The position numbers and the translations under genes were made by a program. From assembly GCA_022419385.1 (NCBI GenBank), contig JAJUBI010000002.1, positions 4,030,001-4,094,000 on the forward strand: a stretch of 64,000 nt of DNA. The letters are read 5' to 3'. Position 1 is the first letter of the stretch. Every line of letters begins with the position of its first letter. Below the pieces are notes generated by a model. It saw nothing but the letters and a program-made list of their open reading frames with translations. It was not told the DNA's origin and searched no databases. Positions 46,468-59,032 of this stretch are shown one piece after another. The DNA is from Paraconiothyrium sp. Pb-2020. Taxonomy: Eukaryota; Ascomycota; Dothideomycetes; Pleosporales; Didymosphaeriaceae.

Positions 46468-49400
46468 GCCTTCACATGACGGACTGTTTCTACCCGATTT
46501 TACCATCAATATCGCTCTCAAAAGTCCAGCGAACGGTGCGATGGCAGCTCCCGAATCAGAAAATTGCAGGTTCAAGCCGGGTAATACTTTGTAGGCGAGG
46601 CAACGTATGTAAAGTAGCCTCATGTACAGGCCGACATTACGATTGGCCCTACACCGGTTTATCTGCGAGCTTGTAAGCCAGTAAGCCAGTATATGAAGGA
46701 TGTAAATCGAGGACGAACCGCGGAGGGCTTGGAAGTTGCAGTAGTACGCGATGCTGGGATTCGTCACAGCCCTGATGTCCCGCCACCCCTTCACGATCCT
46801 CCTTCGAGTCCGGAAGCATGCTCCACAGCCCTTTGAAGATCCTGGCACCTCATATTTCAAATCCAAGGGCGCAAGTCCCTTCACCACGCGGCATCTCCCC
46901 GTCGTCCTGCCACAGACCCCACCCTAGATCGGGCCCATTGGCGGGCTTATCCAACCTGTCTCGGATGCTGTACTCTGATTGGCAGCGGTGATACCTGTCA
47001 AAAGTATGATAGGTCCGCTCGCGAATATGTTCGCCAGTTCTCCTACGCTTAGCCTATTCAAGGCAGCAATCTAGGCTTGGCAACGAACGTAAATAGGATC
47101 CTGGGGTGGATCTCCGCTTTGCCAATTGAGCCAAAGAACGTGGTAAGTTAAGCTTAACTATGCTCATGGCGGCATCTGCCAGTCTCTCAACTCTACCGCT
47201 TTCAAATAGCCCCCACGGATCAGCCTCAAAATGTAAGGCTAGGTAATCGCCACGTGCTAGACACACCTCCAGGGCTTCGCAGAGATGGCGTCGATCTGTC
47301 TGTCACTTGACGCATCAAAGAAGCGAGCGCACGGCGAAATTTCGCGATATGTGTCTCTAACAACGCGGGCCTTGACTATCGCCATCCGTCACCGTCACGG
47401 AAGTGAATGTACACCTAGTCCACTGTCTCAATGATTCAGCTCCGATCGTACCAGCTCCTGCCTGTTCCGACAGCAAGTGCAATTCTACACGACCACTCCG
47501 TACGCAGGTCCGCTGTGCAATTCCGAATAGAGTTACTGGCCCGTCCTCGTTGCAATGCAATCCCACTGCCGAAGTACGTCGTTGCATACCCGAAAGAGAA
47601 ATAATTAGCTAGCTTAGTAGCAGCGTATACTAAGCTTTAAGATCCTTAGAGAACAGGTGCCGGCTCGTGCATACAGCATACCCAGCGTACCGGTAGTCAC
47701 GGTGCGGTCGCAGGAATGGCTTTCCCGGAATTAAAGTGACCGGGCTTAAAGCACTGCATTGAACTCATTCGATCATACGAGCTTTACAGTATCACTTGAA
47801 ACGCTCAAATTACGGCCCGACCACGTTGCTTCGTTCTGAAAATAGGACTGACATGGAGTAGTCGAACCCAACATACACGGTCATAACGGGACATCTGCGC
47901 TTAGTTCTCATCAAACCGCCTAAAAAACGGATGTCTGAGTCAGCGACTTCGCTCTTTAGATGATAGCTTTGCCCCGACGCTCATAGATCAAAGCGCGACG
48001 TAAATGCGCTGGGCATCATCTCCTGCCCTAAGCTAGTACCGCCGCAATTCCTTCCCGTTACTCCAGCGTCAAGAGGAAGCGAGGCCGTTGAGTCCCCAGA
48101 CGCCACTGTACCAACCTACAAAAGGGCAGCGGTGGCCACATGCCCATGGCACACCTTCGCTTACTATTACTAAGTGGAGGTTAACGAAGGTTAGTTGGGT
48201 AGCAGCAGGCTATTTCTACAGCCTTACCGCAAGTACCACATCTTAAAACAACGTGCATACAATCCACGCTGCGGCGTCAACTCCGCAAACCAATTACGTC
48301 TCTTCGGCTTCGGCTTCGGATCCTTGTAGCGGAAGCTTAAGCATGTCCCGCCCGATACATCCATGGTCGTGTCACTTCCGATTATGAGCCGCGCGCAAGA
48401 TGCAGCTTATTCGGGATAGTAGGCCTGCTGAACGGCCGGCAAGCTCCACGCGACAGCCTGGACTAACGGCGTTATCGTGACTCGAGTGCAAAACGCCATA
48501 CGAATCCTAACGGGCATCACGATGATATGATCGATCTATGCCGCCTTGGCCGCGCCTTGCGCTGTGCATGCCCCGTCACAATTACGCCTTGCTCAACATC
48601 ACACCTCACTTTGCATCTGCACTTATGGTCATAGTCATATCATATCATCAGACCATGATCCCTTAATCAAGGCGTGCCTCATACCGCCATTTTCTATCAC
48701 GATTTCTGACACTCACCGGAACCATATCTAAGCACCAACGCACTTCTCACCCAAAGCAATGGCACTATCTCCATGCCCAGAGGAAAGTTACCTCTCATCC
48801 TTTGATTGCGGACCATGACAGCATCGCGAAGATCCTTCGGATAATTTCCGCAACGCGACTGGCGCTCCGCGTGTGCGCGTCTTTTGGGGGCCAGAGCGCA
48901 GGCGATATGGGGGCCGCATTTCTATCTAGTGGCCCAGGTCGACGCACTTCAATCGGGGCCAAGCGGACGGGGCCGTTCTAAACAGGCTAGTCTAGTGTAT
49001 TCGATTACTGCCTTGATGGGGCATGGGGTGAGTCGGCGAGGTGGATCGACCGAGCTCGGTGTGGCAGAGCTGGGGGATAGCCGTTGTTAGGGTGCCCGTG
49101 CAGGTGCACTGCGCCGGAATTTTTCTCACTCCAACTAGGAGTATTACGATGGAGCCAATGCGGGTTTGCGCAGAAGGAGGCCAGGGACAAGGCTGATGTC
49201 CCGATGCGCTTAGACATGCGCCTTGTAAAGAACAACCTGTGGGGTTTAGTACACTTTAGGAAGCGAACGCGACGATGCGTCCTTCTAGATTGTGCTACTC
49301 GGGTGCTTCTCAGATGCTTCACTGATTTCTAACGGCACGACCCGTGGGCACTAACCCTCATAGGGACGAATGTGCGGTGAGTGAAGTGTTCAATATGAAC

Positions 49401-52400
49401 CCATGGCGAGGCTTAGTGTGAGCATTAGTCTTCATCGAGACAGACATGCAGACAGCGAGATGCAAGATACGCTTCGACAACGGGTCTTGATATTATGTGA
49501 GTAATCAGAGACCATCGATCACGGAAACGGCGTGTAAGTTTGCCCATCTAACGGTGCGGATTCTCCATGCGCGCGCTATGCGCAACAATAACCTGCACCC
49601 TAGAACCTGCATACCGAACACATCACATGAGTGGCTTGCGCCCATCGATCCTCCCACAATGCCCCATAAACGGAAAGCGCTCCGAAAATAGACTGGAGCA
49701 ACGTCACGGCACAAATCCAACGAAGGAAGCACTTACAAGTCATTAACAATCTGGACTGCGGCTCAGTTCGACTCGCGCTATCCGCCTCCCGCGAAACACA
49801 ACTCCAACTCGCATGAATATCTAACGCCAACGCGCCATCTGAGCAGCTGAACAGAATCCTTCGGCATCTCCGTTACTCGAAAACTACATGCTTGAGGATA
49901 TGAAAGCTCGTATATGCAGGACACGGGAGGGCCATTGATGAGAGTAAGTCTTGCCGGTTCGCACGTCAGGCTCGCTATTAGATTCGTGTAAGATGACTTG
50001 CATGTGCGAGAAGTGGACGTTCAGGGCATTGTGGTAAGTTTCAACGGATCGTGCGTGCTTGAATACCGGAGCTTCCTCGTAACGAACGGATTACAAAAGA
50101 TTGATGGGAGCTAGTACTTGTATAGAAGGGGGCGCGTCCGTATACGTGATTCGTCGAACACTCTATGGATCGTGACAGTCGTTTACATGTGCTACGCGTC
50201 CTGCGTCATGCGCCATGCACAATGTCAGAACGCGTCAGAGAACTTAAATGGCCAGCAACCTCACACGAGCAGTCTGGTTCCTACCTTAGACATGACTCCC
50301 CGATATCTCCGATCAACGAAATGCGCTTTTGAGTGGTGACCGAGCCCGAAAATGCTACCCGCATACGACTTCAATAAAAGGAAGCGTTGCTGAGAAACTT
50401 AGGAGGCGAATCGTAGCCACTGTCACCAATGGTGAGCGTGCGCAAGTCATAACGCTCATAGCCACAAAGTAGTGGACTCGCGCCATGGACTAGCAGCTAT
50501 TCGAAACAAGGTAATGCATCCTGTACCTCGTGTTATAGACTTCATGATCCTTCCGTGTCTCCCACAAACGCGTTTCGCACGTGCATAAGTGCCTTTGGCT
50601 GATCGGCATCCCCGGATACGAACCAGAAGGGAGGCATAGGGAAGTTCCGGCGTAAAACCTTAAAACCTTAATAGATTGACATGAGTTGTACGCGAAGCTG
50701 CCATAGGCACTAGCAAATTTATACTCAAATTGTTGCCTTCTATAATTAGTATCTATCAATCGTCAATATCTGTTATGTGATTGAACGAAACTCAGTACGC
50801 TATGGACAAATTAATCTCAACAACCACTGCATATGTGAAGCGCTTTCAAGGATTGTAAAACATAGAAAATCTCACATGGACGAGCGACAACGTCTATGCC
50901 ATCTTTCCAGGCCGTCTTGCTACATCACGCGACTCATATCTCTGCTCGGGATCTAAAGCCAACGCGGATGAATGCCCACCAGTACCATATCTTACACCGC
51001 ACTCTCATTGTACTTAGGCAACTGCACGGAGCACACGGTGATTCGTTTGTATAAGAACTGGATTATTCAACATACATCTTGTAGCCTGCACTAGGCTAAT
51101 CTTTAAGGAAGTCGTTCGTGCTAACTCAGTGAAACCCGGTGCGCTGGTCGCATTTTGCACATCTTCGCCTGAACTGCCACCAATGTGGGCACTTGAATCA
51201 CACATTCCCCTGACCACCTTTTGCTAGATAGGGTTTGTTCTACCGCATTCCAAGTTGCGCATTTGCGCACACAATTTTGCAAATGGCAGCTTCGAACATA
51301 TCCAATGTCCTGATCTGGAGTTTCAGGCAGGAGCAACCAACCCCTGGGAGGCTGTGCAACTTAGAACGCAGCATGAGCAGCGGTGTTAAGGTTTTGTCCG
51401 GGCGAACTCGGCATAATACATTGAGGCACAGTGCGCTCTGAAATAGACCTCACATTTCGGGTAGGAGCAAAGGCCTTTTTGAAGCTGGCTGAGCGCAACA
51501 AGAACAAAGACGCGCAAGCAGTGCGGCACAGTCTGCAGATCCGAGGCTCACACAAAATCCTCGGCGTTTCTGCAGTAGGTCTTGTTGGAGAGGAAGGTTT
51601 TCAGAGTCATGGATGAGCCATGATCTTAACTTATGTCAGAGCAACGTGGACAAGAGCTCACATCCTCCTCCGACGTTCCTTGTCTTACATTTCGTCTACA
51701 TGCCCAAATTTGGAAATGGGACGACGCTATGTCACGAATGCTCAGAGACTCGGACACAATCCTCTCTGTCGACAGCAATGAAAAGGTGAAGACAATCCCG
51801 TTTCAATGGGTATTAACACTCGGGCCCATCAACTCCCACCAGTGCGAACCACGAGTGGGGTACGACACCCGGAGATTCCTACTGTGAACAAGCCTACACA
51901 TCCAATCAGAAAATCTCCCTTCCCAACAAAACATAACGCGACCGCCAGCTCATCATCTGCTCACGACTAAAGGGAAGGTGAGCCATGAGAATATCTGTCA
52001 CAAGCTACCTGTCACAGAATCTCGAACCATCCCTTCCCCTCTCAGACTCAAGATGCCGAAGATGCCGAAATCACTTCAAGTAGCCCAAATCTACTGTCCG
52101 TGCTTTGGATAGATTATCAACTTCTGCATTCGTAGCCTCGATCTAAATCCAGATTATCCCACTAGGACTTTACCCCTCTACCACCGATATTTTTGCATGA
52201 TTCAACAACATTGATGGCCAAACAGGCAAAATCGTTAAAACTAGGAAGCCATTCGAGACTCATCTCCGGATACGGTGCGCACTTATCAGCATTCACAACC
52301 CTTTTGGGGTAATTGTCTCAGTAAATACCAGATACTGTATTTGGATCCGTGCTTGCAAGTTGAGGCGAACCAGACTTGAGCATTAAAGATAGTGCTGGTT

Positions 52401-53942
52401 TCTTTCTATACAATATCAGCGATCTATATGCAGCGTCCTTGAAAAGGATAAAGGTACGTAGGGCTCTGGCCCAGCCCATTTTGATCGTAATGCTGATTTG
52501 GCTTGACAGAAAATACATGAATAACCATAAAGCTATGGTACGGCTTTCTTGCAAGTCTTAAGCGTGTACACCATCCACTTTCTCAAACCTGTCGATACAA
52601 TCTTCTCAAGCTATCAGCGCGGAGACTCATCGTACAATCTCACGATCTAGAGCACAATTTCGTATCCACTCGACCAAGAGGTCCTGAGAAGCGGCGATCT
52701 TACAATCCTATTGATGACAAGCTTGAGGAGGGCAAACCGATGGCTACACAAGGACGATCGCGGTCCCATCAGTTGCTCCCCGGGCCCATACTACTTCACG
52801 CGCTACATGCCCAGACACACCTATCCCACACCTGGAAAACTCCACGAAGATTGAAATAAACCTTTCATCCGTTCAGTTGCAGGTTACACCCCCTCTTCAA
52901 GTCCTAACCAAGGACGCCGAGCCCAGCCCTGATAGCCCATATATTGCAAACCGCCATACCATTTCCGTTGTCGACTTGATACGCGTTAGCACGTCTCTCG
53001 CCGAAGCTGAGCGTTGTCGTCAACAGAATGCTTCTTCCGACCAGGTCCTGCTTCCGCTCGCCACTTGATCAACGATTGAATGCATGGTACTTGATATATA
53101 GACAAAGCTTCGAACTCGTCCACGTCCTCCGAAAGAGCTCCTCTCCGAATCCACGGCCTATGTGTTAATTATTTTCGCACCCTATATGGTTCGGTAGGGG
53201 GCCTGGTGTGAGGGAGCATCCAGCAAGCATTGCGTTTCTCGAACCCACATATAGGTCTCTGAGATCGACCAGTTAAAGAAGGCGTTAATGAGTGAAAGGT
53301 GAGAACCACATGATAGAAGCGACTATTGCAGCGTAAGACCGCAACAATCGGCAGAGGTATCAGCTTTGCACACTTGTACACATTCCATGCAACGCGAGAA
53401 CGCGGATCTAAGGTAGAAAAGATGGACTTGCTAGAATTCCCGTTACACCCACCAATCATACACATATACTTCGCATACACTACATTCCCAAACACCTGCG
53501 ATGCTAAATCCCTTTTGAGAACGCTCATCCGATGGTGCATACGCTCACTTAACTCCGTTTACAATGCCAGAGAAGTAGAAGAAAGAACAACAAACCGCTG
53601 TTTTTACAGTGCGAAGCCATGCACGTGGAAACACGAATGCAAGCATGTAAAGTTGCTGCTATGAAGTGAAGATCAGGCCGTGTCGAAGGACAGGGGAAGA
53701 AGACACCTCAACACCCCAGCAAAAGTGCTGACTGGTAAACAAGGGCCACACTAAATGTGATCCCCATAAAAGCGTACACCATCCCTAAATGCGTTGTTGA
53801 ACGCTAGCGCGACTTGCCCAATCCTCCTCGTATAGACGTCCTGCGTGACGCCGATAGGAACCCAGGGGTATATGTAAAGCATGCAATCCTCATAATGCGC
53901 CGGAAGAAAAGAAGTCAGTGATTCGTTCGCGAAAAGCTCAGT
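46468..53942. other. 7.5-kb interval without recognisable genes
   Basis: No frame longer than about 125 codons on either strand, and none with domain-like composition. From about 47,613 to 48,545 and from about 51,890 to 52,315 no frame of 60 codons exists in any phase. Base composition is not strikingly AT-rich by eye, unlike heavily RIP-mutated repeats. Features seen: a 14-bp perfect palindrome (AGTTAAGCTTAACT, 47146-47159) and a tRNA A-box-like stretch near 47,110-47,130 that does not fold into a tRNA. It could be degraded mobile DNA, a lncRNA region or long regulatory DNA. Confidence 0.45.
47146..47159. repeat. 14-bp perfect palindrome
   Basis: AGTTAAGCTTAACT equals its own reverse complement. 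It stands alone in the gene-free interval, with no flanking target duplication recognised. Confidence 0.6.
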
Positions 53943-56497
53943 TCACTCTCCGTTGACGCGCCTCCGGCTGAGGCTAGCGCTGCGCCCCAGCGGGAAGCTT
54001 CCTCCTATTGAGTTCCTGTTTGAGGCGAATTGGGTTCTGGCCACCGGATGTCTCTCTGCCGCAGGAGAAGCCTGGCTGGTGAATCCGTAACGACTAACAC
54101 TACCAGTGGTACTGTCTCTATTCCGATAGAGAAGGTTGTTCTCGTTTCCCGTCAGTGTAGTTCGCCGCGACGAGGTTGTCGGTGTCGGAAGAGCAGGCGA
54201 AGGCTGTAAGTCAGGCAATGGTTCATGGGAGGTGTATTCTCTGCTAAAACGTGGCTTTGGAGCACGTATCTCCCGGAAATCGGTCATCGCCCGTGAAGGG
54301 GCTCGTAAGGTCGGATCGTCATCCTCCGGTTCGTGATCACGGCGACGATAAAGACTGGTACCACTTCGGTCTAGACGAGTGTCTAGACGAGATGGAGCTT
54401 GGGACTGAGAAGGAGTGGGAGGCTCTCGACTTCCTCCGCGCTTGCCCAGTACACTAGTTCGACGCGCTTCAATGCGACTCATAGCCCTACTGGGACTCGA
54501 TCGAGGAAGGACATCACTCTCGGGCTCGATGCTTTGACGAACAGTTGGTGACTCGCCGTTGATCTGAAGACTGGGTCGTCGAGATACCGTTGCGGCTGAT
54601 GTTCTCTGTACAGCTGGGCTTACGAAGCTGGGCTTGTTGTCGCATAGCTCAACGCAGAGTTCCGTCAAACTACGACAGATATGATCTGCTTTTCGTCGGA
54701 CCTGCCGGTCAGGCATGGAGTGGCCGCCTAGGATGGAGCTGGTCGAGTGGAATGTTCCTTGCGGACCACCGCTACCCGCCATCTCAGCCAAAGCCAATGC
54801 TTCTTTAGCCGTGTCTTCAAGAGCACGGTAAACTGCAGGCGCGGTATGCTGCTTCGCTTTCGCCAAAGCCTCGTGCAACAAAGGGTGAGCTCTGTTTGAT
54901 GAGGAAAGTGGCACCGTCGAGTCGGCCGAAGCTGGTTTTCTCTGCTGTTTTGGTGAAGAGGACACTGTAGTGGCCGAAGTATTTGCCGTCCGCGGACGCT
55001 CTGCTGAGGCTTGGGCTACTGCCGCACCAGAGGTAGCTGGTATTTTCCCGCCCATCTCCAGGCGCTTCATCCTTGTTTTCAGCTCGTCCAGCTCGTCCCA
55101 CATTGATGTTGCGGCTCCAGTGCTGCCTTGAGACTCAGTCCCTGCATATCGCGACCGTGCCTCGGGTGGTGTATCGACGTGTGGTATCGTGGTGTTCTCG
55201 CGCGAAGAGGAATGATAGTGCAGATTCGAGGGTTTGAATGCCCCATTGCGATTGTTCGGCGGCGTCTGGAACGTATCCGGGTATGAAGGGCGGCGCTTGC
55301 CTGCTTCAAGCTGTGCGAGAAATTCTTTAGGTGACAAAGTGGAGTCCCGTTGCCGCGTCTTGACCGCATCCACCTGTGCCAAAAACTCTTTTGGAGAAAA
55401 GCTGGAGCCCGCATCTGCCCGCGCCGAGTGCGGTTGCGATTCTTGGTCCTGATCTTGTCCCAGTGACGTAACCGAGGGCCTGGTCCTAGGCGAAAGCTCG
55501 TGAACGCGCGTGCGTGGTGTCAAGATCGGATTGGCAGGTGTCAGCGGCGACTGTTCCCGGGTGGACCTTGTCGCAGATGGAAGGAGCGATGAACGGCGGT
55601 ACTGGTTGCCTGCTGAAGTATCAATCGCAGCGGGGATTCTGGCACCATTCGGCCTGGTAGCGATGGACGTCGCTGGAGATGATGAGGGTATAGATGAGGG
55701 CAACGATTGCCGGTTGCTGCGGGTTATGCGAGACTGTTGTCGTAGGGTCAGCGTGCTGTTATAGAGGCGTGCAACATGGGGCAATGTCCGGAGCATGGCG
55801 CAAAAGGATGAAGACCTACCCTTACTCTGTCCGACCTTGAGATGGCATTTGCACTGTTATCCTTCGCACTGTCTTCCGCGATGTTTAGAAACAAATCCTC
55901 CCCGCCGTCGCCTTCAGCGCCCGAGGCGTCGGTGTCCCCATGACGACTTTCGTTCGTGCGCCGTGTCTGCAGTCGCGGACGCGCGCCGGAGTCAAAAGAG
56001 TAGGAAGCTTCGCTGGAGCCGGCCATGCGGTCTGTAGAGATTGATGCCGAACGAGTGGGTGTACGTTGTTTGGGCCAGGTGCCAGACGCGCTTATTGGAG
56101 GGCCGCGCGACGTATCGCCATATGTTTTGCCAAAAGAGCTAAAGGAAGCAGGCGGGCGTCCAGTTCCGGGGGAGCGCACTTCCTTGCCGGCCGAAGCGTG
56201 CTGGGGGGAGAAGTAGGAGGGCGTCGTGGCGGGCGTCGCTGACGCTGAAGCTTGGCTGGTTGTCGGGGTGCGGGCGGGCGTGGGGTTGGAGACTCTGCGG
56301 GAGCGTATCGAAGACGCCGCTACCGAACTCGCGGAGGAAGGCAGGCGCAACAGCGAAGGTCTGTCCGAAGGCGATTGAGCCAGTGTGTGTTTGGGGGTCG
56401 TTGTTTGCGCGTCGGCCATTGGGCGCGTCAGTCGAGAATGCGAGGCTGACGGGCCGGTCTCCATAGCGCCAGTCGAGCTGCGTTGGCGTGCATGCAT
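53943..56497 (-). CDS. Large Ser/Arg-rich conserved fungal protein, unknown function
   Basis: Two exons, 55826-56497 and 53943-55733, with a 92-nt GT-AG intron; product 820 aa. Mostly low-complexity Ser/Thr/Arg/Pro. Conserved-looking islands are EDLFLNIAEDS, then SDRSRITRSNRQSLPS created across the splice junction, TSMWDELDELKTRMKRLEM (short coiled coil), HPLLHEALAKAKQHT, VYRALEDTAKEALALAEM and DRQVRRKADHICRSLTEL. A duplicated motif SPKEFLAQ occurs twice, 25 residues apart (about 370 and 395). I recall this architecture from Aspergillus-type genomes, where it is sometimes labelled 'LPXTG-motif cell wall anchor domain protein'. That label is misleading: there is no signal peptide and no LPXTG sorting signal. 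Probably cytosolic or cortical with many phosphorylation sites. Function unknown. Confidence 0.78.
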
Positions 56498-57376
56498 GGA
56501 TGGTCTTTCAAGGTTCTGAGCTCACTGCAGCGTGCAAAAAACCGTCATCACACATCAACAGAACCGTCGTTTGGGAATTGGAGTTGGCAGCGGCACCAGG
56601 GCTATTTTGATAATCGGCTACCCGTGTATCAGCGCCGCGAGTCGAACGATGATCCCAGCCATCGCCTTTCGAACCAGCCAAGACGCGCCGGCCATGCGCC
56701 ATATGTCACAGGCACAGGCTACTGTCGCCATCGTTTCGAACCGTGACGTGCAGGTACACGGTAGACCGGCTCTCGTCAACGTCTATCTTGATAGTTCTGC
56801 TGGAAGCTCACAAGTACTCCTATTAAAGCGCATCGTCTCTAGGGCCTCGAGCAAGAACACCCCGAAGACCATTTGCAAACACTCTTGAAGCACCAACACC
56901 CCCTTGCCTCGCGCGTACCCCAATTCTACCACTTCTGTCGATCTCTGCACCAAGAGCGCAAGAGTACTCGACGTGTTCCCAGTGACCCGTGTCGCAACTG
57001 GCACATGCCGTTCACGTTGTAATCAAGCAGCTCAAACTCCCTTAGAAGTAATCGTATGTCCAGTCTAGCCGCGCGCACACTTGGTTTCTGCCGCGCACCA
57101 GCACGATTACCTAGTCTCGAAGATTGAATTTGGTCCGTCTGAGGAGTGATCAACTAGCGCCATGCCTACCACGAGGCGAGTCCCGCGGGAGTCTCGCTTG
57201 CGCTTGGTACAAATTCGGGAGGCTGGAACCTCCAGCTTGGCCCGGGCTTCCAGAATCCACGTGACTCGAAGTGCTTGTGCCGGTGAAACTAAGCTCCGCA
57301 TGGCCGTCGTTAGCCTGAAAGTTTCGCCTCGTCACTCGACATCAACAACCACAACAACCCCCACCGACCACTCACA
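56498..57376. other. Divergent promoter region, SNW1 and the 820-aa gene
   Basis: About 0.88 kb between divergent genes. Contains short frames only; no RNA gene recognised. Confidence 0.45.
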
Positions 57377-59032
57377 ATGTCCGTCGCGACCCTGTCGAAG
57401 TCTCTGCCGAAGCCGAAATATGCGGGTGACGTCGAAGAGCTAGATACCTCACGGAACGCACGCGTGCTGCCCGAACATTCGACACAACTCACGAAGCGAC
57501 AAAACGGGCCCCCTCCGTACGGCCAGCGCACAGGATGGCGGCCTCGCACAGCAGAAGATTACGGAGATGGCGGCGCGTTTCCCGAGATACACGTCGCGCA
57601 ATACCCACTTGATATGGGGAGGAAGGGCACTGCGAGCACATCGAATGCGCTTGCGATGCGCGTCGATCAAGAGGGGAAAACGAAATACGACGAAATCGCC
57701 AGGCGCGGACACGCAGAAAGCCGTATAGTGCAAGCTAGCTTCAAGGATCTGATACCGTTACGGCAGCAGGCGAATGCGGGAGAGCTGGATTTGGAGCGCC
57801 CGAGTCAGGAGATGGTGCAGGCAACGAAAGAGAAGACACAGGCAGCGCTCAACGCGCTGATCGCGGGGCAGACTGCAGCACAGAAGCCGAAGACGGTCCA
57901 AGGGAGAGCAAAGGATGAACCCACATTTGTCCGGTATACGCCTACGGCGCAAATGGGCGAAGCACAAGGCAAGACGCGCATCCTCAAGATTCAACAACGA
58001 CAGATGGACCCGATGGAGCCACCAAAATTTAAGCATAAGCGTATTCCACGTGGCCCTCCTTCGCCTCCGCCGCCCGTCCTGCACTCGCCCCCACGAAAGC
58101 TCACAGCAGAGGACCAAGAAATGTGGAAGATTCCTCCTCCCATCTCCAACTGGAAGAACCCCAAAGGCTACACCGTCCCGCTAGACAAGCGCCTCGCAGC
58201 CGACGGCCGAGGTCTCCAGGACGTAACCATCAACGACAAATTCGCGCAATTCGGCGAGGCCCTCCAAGCTGCCGACCACCACGCCCGCGAAGAAGTAAAG
58301 CAACGCGCACTCATGCAGCAGCGTCTCGCCGAGAAGGAAAAACTTCAAAAGGAAGAACACCTCCGCAACCTCGCGCGGCAAGCCCGCGAAGATCGCGCCA
58401 CGCACTCGCGCCGTCGCTCTGCCAGCTACTCCTCTGCATCCTCGCATTCCGACTCTGAAGACGAAGCCGTTCGCCGCCGCGAAGAAGCCCGCAAGGAGCG
58501 GCGCCAGGAATACCAACGCGAACTCCGCCAATCCCGCATGGGCACCGAGCGCAAACTACAGATGCTCGCCCGCGAGCAAAACCGCGACATCAGCGAAAAA
58601 GTCGCGCTTGGACTGGCCAAACCCACGCAATCAGGCGAAGCAATGTACGACTCGCGCCTGTTCAACCAATCCTCTGGCTTCGACGCCGGTTTCAACGAGG
58701 ATCAGGCGTATGACAAGCCGCTGTTCGCTGCGCAAGACGCTATCGCGAGCATCTACCGGCCGAGCGTCAACCAGGATGATGGCGAGGACGCGGGCGAGAC
58801 GTACGATCGGATTACGAAGAGCAGTCGGTTTGAGGTGCTGGGCAGGGCGAAGGAGGGGTTTAAGGGCGCGGATGTGCAGGAGCAGAGGGATGGGCCGGTA
58901 CAGTTTGAGAAGGAGAAGGATGATCCGTTCCAGATTGATAAGATGATAAAGGAGGTTGCAGGAGAGAAGCGAAAAGGGGAGGATGAAGGAAGGGCGGCGA
59001 AGAGAGCGAGGGTGGAGGATGATAGTGATTAG
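57377..59032 (+). CDS. prp45: SNW/SKIP-domain pre-mRNA splicing factor (Prp45/SNW1)
   Basis: Nuclear component of the activated spliceosome and the NineTeen-related complex, also linked to transcription. Single-exon, intact 551 aa. The N-terminus contains PPPYGQRTGWRPR and GGAFPEIHVAQYPLDMGR. The SKIP/SNW domain spans about residues 165-330: FVRYTPTAQ, RILKIQQRQMDPMEPPKFKHK, then the family signature IPPPISNWKNPKGYTVPLDKR near residue 255 with the S-N-W triad, and INDKFAQFGEALQAADHHAREEV. A charged Lys/Arg/Glu coiled-coil region follows. The C-terminus carries RDISEKVALGLA and LFNQSSGFDAGFNEDQAYD, which are also conserved in SKIP proteins. It ends with a basic nuclear-localisation-like GEKRKGEDEGRAAKRAR. 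No intron, unlike most genes here. Confidence 0.96.
   Translation: MSVATLSKSLPKPKYAGDVEELDTSRNARVLPEHSTQLTKRQNGPPPYGQRTGWRPRTAEDYGDGGAFPEIHVAQYPLDMGRKGTASTSNALAMRVDQEGKTKYDEIARRGHAESRIVQASFKDLIPLRQQANAGELDLERPSQEMVQATKEKTQAALNALIAGQTAAQKPKTVQGRAKDEPTFVRYTPTAQMGEAQGKTRILKIQQRQMDPMEPPKFKHKRIPRGPPSPPPPVLHSPPRKLTAEDQEMWKIPPPISNWKNPKGYTVPLDKRLAADGRGLQDVTINDKFAQFGEALQAADHHAREEVKQRALMQQRLAEKEKLQKEEHLRNLARQAREDRATHSRRRSASYSSASSHSDSEDEAVRRREEARKERRQEYQRELRQSRMGTERKLQMLAREQNRDISEKVALGLAKPTQSGEAMYDSRLFNQSSGFDAGFNEDQAYDKPLFAAQDAIASIYRPSVNQDDGEDAGETYDRITKSSRFEVLGRAKEGFKGADVQEQRDGPVQFEKEKDDPFQIDKMIKEVAGEKRKGEDEGRAAKRARVEDDSD

Noticed and set aside
47085..47160. tRNA-like element on the minus strand with a perfect A-box (TGGCTCAATTGG) and a B-box-like CGTTCGTTGCC at normal spacing
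   Set aside because: The acceptor, anticodon and T stems do not pair and the B-box has three mismatches, so it cannot form a tRNA. At best it is a relic.
46468..53942. RIP-degraded transposon
   Set aside because: By eye the interval is not AT-rich and lacks the TA-rich texture, terminal repeats or transposase/reverse-transcriptase motifs that would support this; left open as an undetermined region.
53943..56497. Cell-wall LPXTG-anchored protein
   Set aside because: The name sometimes attached to this fungal family is not supported: no signal peptide, no sorting motif and no C-terminal membrane anchor.
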